8,287 bases of DNA from Methanobacteriota archaeon (GTDB lineage Archaea > Halobacteriota > Bog-38 > Methanoflorentales > Methanoflorentaceae), in NCBI GenBank assembly GCA_003170935.1, contig PMYA01000012.1, positions 616 to 8,902 of the forward strand, written 5' to 3'. Below are positions 1-5,473 of the stretch, piece by piece. The notes under the pieces are model-generated. The model had not been told where the DNA came from, searched no databases, and saw only the letters and a list, made by a program, of their open reading frames with translations. Position 1 is the stretch's first letter, and every line of letters begins with the position of its first letter. The position numbers and the translations under genes are program-made.

Positions 1-104
1 GCACATCCTCGCACTTCTTCTCCTGTGGCACGGCGAATCTCTGGCTCAAGGATAAGACCATGCCGGTCACAGACGTGACAGCGTTCGAGTAGGGCTTTAT
101 CCAT
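1..104 (-). CDS. 5' end of a gene encoding a Cys-pair module like the LuxE-like C-terminus (partial)
   Basis: An open frame runs off the left edge of the window. Its first 34 residues include CHVCDRHGLILEPEIRRATG and then GEEVRGC. They match, residue for residue in most places, the tail of the LuxE-like protein encoded at 1136-2551 (CPVCDRPGPVLEPEIHRTTG, GEEARGC). The DNA is also similar: I count about 64 of 80 identical bases between 1-80 and 1182-1261. The ATG at 104 is preceded by GGAAGGG nine bases upstream. An in-frame ATG at 122 would add six residues, and a stop codon closes the frame just above it. The gene follows the transglutaminase-like gene by about 33 bases in the same orientation, so it is probably the third gene of that operon. 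Because the module sits at the extreme N-terminus here but at the C-terminus of the LuxE-like protein, this is either a separate protein (possibly a reductase or another acyl-transfer partner) or a remnant of a duplication. The visible part cannot decide. Confidence 0.6.
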   Translation of the reverse strand, partial: MDKALLERCHVCDRHGLILEPEIRRATGEEVRGC

Positions 105-137
105 ATGAACGCACCCTTCCATGAATCAAAAACCCCA

Positions 138-1118
138 TCAGTCCTCGAACACGAGTGCTGCGTGTTCCATGGCCTCGATGATCGGGGGGTGGAGCCTCCG
201 CTCCCGCGCCTTCTTATCATATGCTTCGCGCCCACCGGCCTCCTCGATGATAGTCCTCCCCTGTGGTAAGTTGTTTTTAACGGCAAGATTGGCTCGTTCC
301 ATCGCAGCGGGAGCTAACCACATGAGGGCGTTCACAGCGATTCCGAGCTGCAAGGGGATAGACTCAAAGCGCTTTATCGTCCCCGGAATTAATTTAAACG
401 TAAAGCCTGCCGGGTCTTCCCCGAACGTCGGAATTGGGAGCCTTGCACGAGCATAGATCTCAGGTGGCATCGCCACGTGTCCAACTGTCCAGTTACCGTC
501 GACGTACACCTCACCTTCTCCTTCAGGTACGCCCCTGTTGAACATGTCCGCCGTCATCGCCTCTCCCTCAGTCACCTCTTCTACGTTCACAATGTTCATT
601 ATCTCATCAGGCAACAGCATGTTAAACGTCTTATACCGGGCCTTGATCCCAGCAGCCCTGCAGAGAGCGATCCACACGGAGATCAGGTGATAACACGTCC
701 CCGTGCCTCTTTTTAAGGTTGCGCTCACGCTATTCAGGCTAAGCATCTCAACTAGCAATTTGGTGTTGACAAACCAATAGGCAGCTTCAGCGAACTCATA
801 ATCTGACAGTTCATTCGCGCCCAGTTCGGTCGCCATTGCGATGACCTCGGGTTCCCCGGGGTTGCAGTACCGCGTGGGCCTGAGGTACTTCTCGTTGGAG
901 GTGCAGTACTCCATATTCTCGCGAAACGGGGGGATCTCATACTGCCTCGGCGGGCGGACGTACCGCTCTTCGTCGGGTCCCATCACTCTAAACTTTTTGA
1001 GGGCGGCAGGGTTCTCGAGCAGCATCCTGGCGAACGTCATTCCCACCCCTAACATCGACGTCTTCGGCACCTCGTCTGAGGTATGCCGCTGCTCGGGGAT
1101 TTCACTTACTTGTGTCAT
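138..1118 (-). CDS. transglutaminase/papain-fold protein with degenerate catalytic triad
   Basis: This is a 326-residue protein. Residues 138-163 (GTGTCYHLISVWIALCRAAG, then IKAR) match the nucleophile helix of transglutaminase-like (TGc) cysteine-protease folds, which makes Cys142 the expected nucleophile. Residues 202-210 (GEVYVDGNW) match the following beta-hairpin. In the family this hairpin normally carries a His about four residues before the EVY strand and an Asp about four after the Trp. Here those places appear to be Glu200 or nearby and His214, so the usual Cys-His-Asp triad is not evident. The N-terminal 120 residues (charged, with Cys72 and Cys85) and the roughly 100-residue C-terminal extension are not recognised. 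There is no signal peptide, so a cytoplasmic location is expected. The gene starts 17 bases after the LuxE-like gene with only a weak GAGTGAG ribosome site, which implies co-transcription and perhaps coupled translation. A role as a thiol acyl acceptor or transferase working with the LuxE-like enzyme is inference. Confidence 0.8.
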   Translation of the reverse strand: MTQVSEIPEQRHTSDEVPKTSMLGVGMTFARMLLENPAALKKFRVMGPDEERYVRPPRQYEIPPFRENMEYCTSNEKYLRPTRYCNPGEPEVIAMATELGANELSDYEFAEAAYWFVNTKLLVEMLSLNSVSATLKRGTGTCYHLISVWIALCRAAGIKARYKTFNMLLPDEIMNIVNVEEVTEGEAMTADMFNRGVPEGEGEVYVDGNWTVGHVAMPPEIYARARLPIPTFGEDPAGFTFKLIPGTIKRFESIPLQLGIAVNALMWLAPAAMERANLAVKNNLPQGRTIIEEAGGREAYDKKARERRLHPPIIEAMEHAALVFED

Positions 1119-1135
1119 ATGGTCTCACTCGTTAG

Positions 1136-2551
1136 TTAACCAACTGAAAAGTCCCTAGCTAGAGCTCTCCGAACTTCTTCTGCACATCCTCTCGCTTCCT
1201 CTCCTGTGGTCCGGTGAATCTCTGGCTCTAGGACCGGGCCTGGTCGGTCACAGACGGGGCAGTGCTCGTACATCCGTACTTGATCGCCGGTAATAATGAA
1301 GCCAGGGTAGCTTTCCGCAAGTGCGTCGAGGAAGGCAAAGCGTCCTGATTCGCCATACGCTGCAGGCATTAAGTCCTCGTTAAGGACGAAAGGCTTGTAG
1401 TACGTATACGGCAGGTGAAGGTAGTGACCTTCAGGACATTGAACCATCCACCCGTTCCCTTCGACCATACCGTAAGCATCGAAGCAGCTGGCCTCGGGAA
1501 TGCCTAAAATGTCGTGTACTTGTTTTCTAAAATCCTTAACAGGAATCCGAACGTTCTCCCGTACCTTCCAGCCACCGCCGGTCAAAACGAAGCTATCCTC
1601 GCTCAAATCAAAGCTCTTTCCATCTGCCTGTAGTTTTTGCATGACGAAGTAGAGCAAGTAGGGCGCGCCGACGAGGCTTACTGTTCCGCCTGCCTTATCG
1701 TGGCGCTCGAGCCATTGTATAATCTTGCCGATCGTCTTCTCTTGCATCCTGTTTTGGACATATGAGAATAGTCTTCCTTTTAGCCCCTGACCGCCACTCA
1801 TAGTCATTTGTATGTCTTTCGTCGTAAGTTCCCGATCTATTGCCATCTGCACGTCTTTTACGACGTCAAAGTAAACCGAAGCTACCTTCCCGACGAACAG
1901 GTCGGTCTTCGAGGGGTTGGGAAAAAGGAGAAAGCCATCAGTCTCAAAGAGGTCTCCCCCCCACATATTAATAGCCGATTTTACTAGCCCAAATTGGCCT
2001 GTCAAAAATGTCTTTTGGTCCCTTGGAATGAAGGTAAATCGCCCGCTCGTGCCGCTGCTGTAGGTGACTACCAACCCGCTCGCGTTGAAGGCGTTGATCA
2101 CCTCGTCAAACGTTGGGTTTGACCCCTTAATGACCACTTTTGGTAGATCACCGGTAAACACGCTTCCTATCCAGCGCGCAAAGTCCTTGCCTTCTGGATA
2201 CTGCTTGAAGGTCAGATCAGGGATGAGGGGTATTTTGAACAGGTCGTCGACAGTCTTGATGTCACTGGGTGAGACGCCATGCGTCGTGCAGTACTCGTGA
2301 TAAAAGCTGTTGTTATTGTAGTGGCGTGTGAAGGCGTACGTGATCGCCTTCAGCTGCATCGTCTGTGCGTCTTCCAAGGGCACGCGATAGAGGTCGATCG
2401 GCCCAAAAAGGGCCTCGTCGACAGGGGTCCACATTTCGCGTGGGGGAATGTATCGGGCTAAGCGCTCATTTAGTTTCGCTACCCGCAATCCCACGTCCGC
2501 CGGAGCGTCAGGTCTTAGCGTCTGTTCTTGAGCTCCCATTGCTTCTTCCAT
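1136..2551 (-). CDS. LuxE/PaaK-family acyl-protein synthetase-like adenylating enzyme
   Basis: The protein has 471 residues from the chosen start. Family members activate a carboxylic acid as acyl-AMP and transfer it to a thiol: in LuxE to its own Cys for reduction by LuxC, in PaaK to CoA. Visible ANL-type motifs are a phosphate loop YSSGTSG (164-170), GGGWK (325-329), DAYGMVEGN (358-366, the YGxTE-like motif), and a GESGR to ITGD stretch (400-423) matching the adenylate-ribose-binding region. Cys356 and Cys372 near the active-site motifs are candidates for an acyl-carrying thiol. After the ANL core the protein ends in a 40-residue tail with CPVC (431-434) and RGCAEE (454-459), a possible metal or thiol module that is repeated at the start of the gene at the left edge. 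A longer frame starts at 2638, but those extra 29 codons contain the TATA box and lack a ribosome site, whereas the ATG at 2551 has GGGAG six bases upstream. Exact substrate and thiol acceptor are unknown. Confidence is high for the family and low for the true reaction. Confidence 0.85.
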   Translation of the reverse strand: MEEAMGAQEQTLRPDAPADVGLRVAKLNERLARYIPPREMWTPVDEALFGPIDLYRVPLEDAQTMQLKAITYAFTRHYNNNSFYHEYCTTHGVSPSDIKTVDDLFKIPLIPDLTFKQYPEGKDFARWIGSVFTGDLPKVVIKGSNPTFDEVINAFNASGLVVTYSSGTSGRFTFIPRDQKTFLTGQFGLVKSAINMWGGDLFETDGFLLFPNPSKTDLFVGKVASVYFDVVKDVQMAIDRELTTKDIQMTMSGGQGLKGRLFSYVQNRMQEKTIGKIIQWLERHDKAGGTVSLVGAPYLLYFVMQKLQADGKSFDLSEDSFVLTGGGWKVRENVRIPVKDFRKQVHDILGIPEASCFDAYGMVEGNGWMVQCPEGHYLHLPYTYYKPFVLNEDLMPAAYGESGRFAFLDALAESYPGFIITGDQVRMYEHCPVCDRPGPVLEPEIHRTTGEEARGCAEEVRRALARDFSVG

Positions 2552-2557
2552 GCTCAA

Positions 2558-2562
2558 CTCCC
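2558..2562 (-). promoter_or_regulatory. Shine-Dalgarno site deciding the LuxE-like start
   Basis: On the minus strand GGGAG lies six bases before the ATG at 2551. The upstream in-frame ATG at 2638 has no such site, so 2551 is preferred. Confidence 0.6.
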
Positions 2563-2622
2563 ATGCGCGCTGAACACAACACTTTCCTAAGCGCTGTCGA
2601 CCTCTTTTACTTTTTTGTGCAT

Positions 2623-2630
2623 CTTTTATA
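2623..2630 (-). promoter_or_regulatory. archaeal TATA box for the LuxE-like operon
   Basis: The minus strand reads TATAAAAG here. A start of transcription about 26 bases downstream falls near 2601, giving a leader of roughly 50 bases to the ATG at 2551. The box lies inside the longest possible reading frame of the gene, which argues against the upstream start. Confidence 0.55.
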
Positions 2631-2639
2631 CTCCACATG

Positions 2640-2966
2640 AAGGTCGATCTGGGCAGTTTCCAAATCGTTGAGGTTATAAGGGGTTCATTGGTTGGGTCCC
2701 AGTCTCGTGAGGCGCTATATCAATCTGTCGTCGTGTCCGCATTCGATTATCCCCCCGCTGACTCTCGTGCAAATTCTTGCAGACCAGGCCCTTCACAAAA
2801 CTGACTTTATTCTTGAATTTTATAATATGCCCCAGTTGAAGGCGCTTCCTCGAGTGACCATCTATGTCTAACGAGTGCGATGACGCATTGGGTTTTTCTT
2901 CCTCATACTAACTGATCGCGTATAGGTCGCGTCACGCCGCCTTTTATGGCCGGTACGGTGGAAAGG
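2640..2966. other. intergenic gap without a convincing gene
   Basis: About 327 bases separate the LuxE-like operon promoter from the end of the 70-aa protein gene. A 55-codon plus-strand frame (2637-2804) has no ribosome site. A minus-strand TATTATAAAATT near 2817-2828 looks like another TATA box and could extend the LuxE-like leader or start a short RNA. No tRNA, hairpin terminator or recognisable protein remnant was seen. Confidence 0.5.
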
Positions 2967-3179
2967 TTATCCTATCTTGGAAAATTGTTCCAAGATCTCA
3001 GGAAGGTTATCTTTCAAGGGTTTGGATTGCGGGAAAGCAACGAGCTTCTTGAGCGACATATGATCAACCAACTTCATCTGGGGATTGTCCCACATGCCCC
3101 GGGAGTACTTTTCCAAGACGGCTTTGGCTTCTGGGTTGGCTCTAATTTCTCTCATTTTTGAATTCTCATTGAGTACCAT
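2967..3179 (-). CDS. small helical protein with NPEAKAVLEKY signature
   Basis: The 70-residue protein is soluble, highly charged and predicted helical. It carries REIRANPEAKAVLEKYSRGM (10-29) and then a MSLKKLVAFPQSKPL stretch. From memory, similar NPEAKAVLEKY-plus-MSLKKL segments occur as C-terminal or stand-alone modules in proteins of anaerobic bacteria and archaea, but I cannot name a family with certainty and no reaction is known to me. There are no cysteines and no membrane segment. The ATG is preceded by a near-perfect ribosome site (AAAGGAGG, five to six bases away), so this is a genuine, probably well-translated gene despite its size. It lies 181 bases downstream of the 189-aa NTF2-like gene on the same strand, either as the last gene of that operon or from its own weak promoter. 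The shared neighbourhood suggests it works with the two NTF2-like proteins. Confidence 0.8.
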   Translation of the reverse strand: MVLNENSKMREIRANPEAKAVLEKYSRGMWDNPQMKLVDHMSLKKLVAFPQSKPLKDNLPEILEQFSKIG

Positions 3180-3242
3180 TTTTTCCTCCTTTTTCGATGG
3201 TCGAAAGCACCGATTTTTATCTTGTACATTCTGGATACCCTG

Positions 3243-3250
3243 CTTATAGG
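3243..3250 (-). promoter_or_regulatory. possible TATA box for the 70-aa protein gene
   Basis: The minus strand reads CCTATAAG. Initiation about 26 bases downstream would give a leader near 41 bases, similar to the other leadered genes here. The match is weak and the gene may simply be read from the upstream operon promoter. Confidence 0.3.
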
Positions 3251-3360
3251 TGTGGGTTTGCCTGTGCCATCCTGATGAGAGATATCCGGGTGTTTATTTA
3301 CTACGTTTTACGCGCTCCCTCACCGCTGCTTAGTCAACTAGAACTGCATTCCGCTTCACG

Positions 3361-3930
3361 TCACAACAGGTTATATGCCGTGAGGTGCCGTATGAGCGCA
3401 TCAACGTACGCGTTGGGGTCGTGGAAGGGGCCGTGCACGCCGATTGCGACTTCGAGGAAGGGACTGTACTCCTCATTGAGATGCGTTTCCCAATGCGTGA
3501 CCTCTCCTTGGTCGTTCGTCCATACGAAACCATACGAATAGAACCCCATCTCGGTGCCGTCTTCAATCTTGGTACCGTCAGGCCTTGTGGCGTCTTTCGT
3601 GCGCCCCTCCCATCGGACTTTCATTGCGAAGCCATTGTCGGCTGGCCAGTAGTCGAACCCTACATTCTTCCAATCAGGGAACTTGACAGAGTACGCCTTC
3701 GCCTCCCAGGTCGCAGCCTCTGCCACAGACTCGCGCGCCTCCTTTATCAGTATAGTCTCGTCACCAAGGAAATAATACGATGCGTATGTCGCGTCGTCTG
3801 AGAACTCCCATTCCGCATAGGTCGCGCCTTCTTTTACCGCTTGTTGCGCATAGGCGACACCGTAGCCTTCAGCCATCAGGCGATGCAAGTCGATTCGCTC
3901 TTCGAGCGTTAACTTTTTGTTGGAACCCAT
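3361..3930 (-). CDS. NTF2/SnoaL-like alpha+beta barrel protein, 189 aa
   Basis: The protein looks like a member of the NTF2-like superfamily, whose small cone-shaped barrels act as isomerases, dehydratases or ligand-binding subunits. An N-terminal helix-rich part (about 6-35) is followed by YAEWEFSDDATYASYYFLGD (38-57) and several Trp/Tyr-rich strands (about 75-160) expected to line a hydrophobic pocket, ending in a helix with HDPNAYVDALIRHL. Acidic and aromatic residues are abundant, but no residue set of a named enzyme can be assigned. The ATG at 3930 has a GAGGAGGAG ribosome site about seven bases upstream. It starts 33 bases after the stop of the 133-aa NTF2-like gene, so the two are an operon and may form a heteromer. 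Substrate and reaction are unknown. Confidence is good that the gene is real, moderate for the fold. Confidence 0.8.
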   Translation of the reverse strand: MGSNKKLTLEERIDLHRLMAEGYGVAYAQQAVKEGATYAEWEFSDDATYASYYFLGDETILIKEARESVAEAATWEAKAYSVKFPDWKNVGFDYWPADNGFAMKVRWEGRTKDATRPDGTKIEDGTEMGFYSYGFVWTNDQGEVTHWETHLNEEYSPFLEVAIGVHGPFHDPNAYVDALIRHLTAYNLL

Positions 3931-3963
3931 GATTCACTCCTCCTCAGGTATTTGCATGCCTGT

Positions 3964-4365
3964 TTAATGCGCCGAAAGTGTCGTGTCCGAAATCGCCCAG
4001 CCTTCGATAACCCGTGTGCCTATGGGTTCCGGGTCGTCCTTAAAATGTACGAATTCCATCGTATTCAGTACAGACTTCTCGCCAGTCTTCTTGTTTGTGA
4101 CATACACTGAATAGCGTATTGCTGCCCAGTCCCCTTCTGCCATTAGATTGTCAAGTTTACCTAACTCAATATCATACACCGAGAACAACTGTCCCATCAT
4201 GTCTTTGTATTGTTGAAGGGTCAGTCGGTTACCGTACACGTTATAGTAGGCGTCAGGTTCGTACAACGTATCACACCATTTTAACCAGGCCTCGTAGCCT
4301 TGGTTCCATTGCCCAAAACCATTTCGAATGCGTGCCTTGATTGCATCTTCAAAACTTGAACTCAT
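3964..4365 (-). CDS. NTF2/SnoaL-like protein, 133 aa
   Basis: The length and sequence pattern fit a SnoaL-like/NTF2-like protein. There is a long amphipathic helix (about 5-32, with NGFGQWNQGYEAWLKWCDTL), then YYNVYGNRLTLQQYKDMMGQ (40-59), then strands with WAAIRYSVYVTNKKTGEKS (80-98), and a last strand with NTMEFVHFKD and RVIEGWAISD. The layout, with a Tyr/Asn pocket entry, resembles nuclear-transport-factor-2-family proteins of anaerobes that I recall as neighbours of steroid or polyketide-type enzymes, but the substrate cannot be read from sequence. The ATG at 4365 has AGGGGAGG seven bases upstream. A frame start at 4389 would put this ribosome site inside the gene. It is the first gene of a minus-strand operon with the 189-aa NTF2-like protein and perhaps the 70-aa protein, driven by the TATA box at 4431-4437. 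Confidence 0.85.
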   Translation of the reverse strand: MSSSFEDAIKARIRNGFGQWNQGYEAWLKWCDTLYEPDAYYNVYGNRLTLQQYKDMMGQLFSVYDIELGKLDNLMAEGDWAAIRYSVYVTNKKTGEKSVLNTMEFVHFKDDPEPIGTRVIEGWAISDTTLSAH

Positions 4366-4372
4366 TTTCAAA

Positions 4373-4380
4373 CCTCCCCT
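4373..4380 (-). promoter_or_regulatory. strong Shine-Dalgarno site deciding the 133-aa start
   Basis: The minus strand reads AGGGGAGG, seven bases before the ATG at 4365. It makes the upstream in-frame ATG at 4389 unlikely. Confidence 0.7.
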
Positions 4381-4430
4381 TTTAGTCATTTGGTCCCAGC
4401 TTATAACGCGGCGTTTTTATGCGGCGCTCG

Positions 4431-4437
4431 TATATAA
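4431..4437 (-). promoter_or_regulatory. TATA box of the NTF2-like operon
   Basis: The minus strand reads TAATTATATACG here. Transcription starting about 26 bases downstream would begin near 4408 and give a leader of about 43 bases. The upstream edge touches the repeated operator-like element at 4441-4492. Confidence 0.6.
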
Positions 4438-4440
4438 TTA

Positions 4441-4492
4441 GGTGTAACGCAGAGGTGTAACATATGCGTGTTACCACACCTACGCGTTAACC
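4441..4492. promoter_or_regulatory. four-half-site operator-like repeat upstream of the NTF2-like promoter
   Basis: Two direct copies of GGTGTAAC (4441-4448 and 4454-4461) face two inverted imperfect copies (GTTACCACACC at 4470-4480 and GTTAACC at 4486-4492). The outer pair extends to GGTGTAACGC versus GCGTTAACC. The element is a nested inverted repeat about 52 bases long that could bind two regulator dimers or form a hairpin. It abuts the TATA/BRE region, the position of archaeal activators or of BRE-blocking repressors. Which protein binds it is unknown; the nearby TrmB-like regulator and the small winged-helix protein are candidates. Confidence 0.55.
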
Positions 4493-4891
4493 ATCACAGA
4501 ACGGTATGTGCATACACCGATGCTATCGGCGTGCTCAAGAATGCCACCAAGGAGAATTGCATACTTAATCTCTTTCCCCCAATAAAGAAAGCCAAGAGCA
4601 AGCGGATAGCCTCCTCAAGAGTCGGAGCAGGCTTCGGCTAAACGGCAGCGCGCATCGCTGCGGAAGAATGCGACGAGCTGCGTATCGAAAAACGACAGGA
4701 AATCGGAGAGTCTTTGTGATGTGCGGAAGGCGTCCCCATCATAAAAAACGCTAGGCGTTTTTCACGAGTCGTTCACAGAGTACATTACGCCCCAAAACAT
4801 CTTGTAAATTGGTCCGTAAAGGTATAAACATATTTGAAGCGGGTGGCTAAGGGCTAGCAAACTACGAGGAAAAAGCTCTTCTTAGATCAGG
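4493..4891. other. intergenic gap, no convincing gene
   Basis: About 400 bases lie between the operator-like element and the end of the HTH-less TrmB paralogue. A plus-strand frame broken by stops around 4500-4720 has a vaguely coding-like stretch (RIAAEECDELRIEKRQEIG) but no recognised family. The only clear element is the hairpin at 4744-4762. CCGAT-GCT-ATCGG near 4518-4530 is a minor hairpin. Confidence 0.45.
4744..4762. terminator. bidirectional hairpin terminator
   Basis: AAAAACGC and GCGTTTTT form a perfect eight-base-pair stem around a TAG loop, so both strands end the hairpin in a T run. On the minus strand it lies about 130 bases after the stop of the HTH-less TrmB paralogue and would end its transcript before the NTF2-like promoter. 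Confidence 0.55.
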
Positions 4892-5371
4892 TCAATGCCG
4901 CTCTTGCTCTAGCTCTTGTATTCGCTCCTCTGCAGGAATGGCGTGTGACCACGCGTTCTCAAACGAGGCGCGGAGGTACTCAGCATAGGTAGGATTTTCA
5001 CTCCAAAAAGAGTTGACCGACGTATCAAGCGTGAACTCTTCGATGCCGGTGTCTAACGAGCTAATGCTGTAATGCCGATCGCCTACAATCAAGAAAAATT
5101 CGTGATGTCGGTCAGTATGCCGTAGGTCTTCGCCAATGCTCAGTCGCGCGCGCGCTACTTCGAGATTAGCGTGCGAAATGTTCGTGATGCCCCTCAGCAC
5201 GCCACCGTTTTGAATGAAGGTTTTGGTTTTCTGAGCGCAACCGTAGCTCATAAAGACGGGGAGCATGGAAGAGGGGATAAGGAGGATAACCTCTTCCTGT
5301 GCTGTCTCAAGTATCTGTAACGACTCCGCAAACACGTCTTTGATGTCACTGATTATGAGTCCAGGGGGCAT
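4892..5371 (-). CDS. HTH-less TrmB-type sensor-domain protein
   Basis: The 159-residue protein aligns end to end with the C-terminal sensor half of the TrmB-like regulator encoded just upstream. Shared features are GITNISHANL versus AITDITYNTI, RHYSISSLD versus RKYCMSAIN, and a C-terminal NPTYAEYLRASFENAW-AIPAEERIQEL versus DPVYANYLTSTFELLW-AVPAEGRIEEL. The winged helix and coiled coil are absent, so it cannot bind DNA by itself in the usual way. It could bind the same ligand or pair with the full regulator (inference). The longest frame begins at 5464, but its extra 31 codons read through a T9 terminator and a TATA box and encode a misleading hydrophobic segment. The ATG at 5371 is 28 bases from the TATA centre and lacks a ribosome site, as expected for a leaderless archaeal mRNA. 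It is more likely a truncated duplicate that retains function than debris, because the frame is intact and has its own promoter. Confidence 0.7.
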   Translation of the reverse strand: MPPGLIISDIKDVFAESLQILETAQEEVILLIPSSMLPVFMSYGCAQKTKTFIQNGGVLRGITNISHANLEVARARLSIGEDLRHTDRHHEFFLIVGDRHYSISSLDTGIEEFTLDTSVNSFWSENPTYAEYLRASFENAWSHAIPAEERIQELEQERH

Positions 5372-5395
5372 AACGAGTGAGTATTGAAACAGGCG

Positions 5396-5403
5396 TATAA
5401 ATA
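5396..5403 (-). promoter_or_regulatory. TATA box of a leaderless transcript
   Basis: The minus strand reads TATTTATA. Its centre is about 28 bases from the ATG at 5371, so transcription should begin at or within a base or two of the start codon. Confidence 0.55.
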
Positions 5404-5421
5404 GATGCGTGAAAATGAGTG

Positions 5422-5430
5422 AAAAAAAAA
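5422..5430 (-). terminator. T9 terminator after the TrmB-like gene
   Basis: Nine consecutive T on the minus strand lie 44 bases after the TrmB-like stop codon, with no strong hairpin before them. This is the typical archaeal U-tract terminator. It separates the regulator from the paralogue downstream. Confidence 0.55.
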
Positions 5431-5473
5431 CATTTGACAAAGGAGCAAGTATACGGAGCCACACTCAAGCCTC

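Noticed and set aside
2675..2743. 22-codon minus-strand frame in the LuxE-like upstream region (MRTRRQIDIAPHETG...)
   Set aside because: A G-rich stretch lies upstream, but the frame is very short and there is no sign of conservation. It would be a leader peptide only if transcription starts from the distal TATTATAAAATT.
2637..2804. 55-codon plus-strand frame MKVDLGSFQIVEV...
   Set aside because: It has no ribosome site or TATA box at a suitable distance, overlaps the minus-strand LuxE-like promoter region, and resembles no family I know.
3270..3290. CTGATGA resembling a C box of a C/D guide RNA
   Set aside because: No properly spaced D box or second C'/D' pair was found nearby.
4500..4725. 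Possible decayed plus-strand gene or transposase remnant
   Set aside because: Stops break every frame and no family motif is recognisable; only a short coding-like stretch (RIAAEECDELRIEKRQEIG) was seen, which is not enough.
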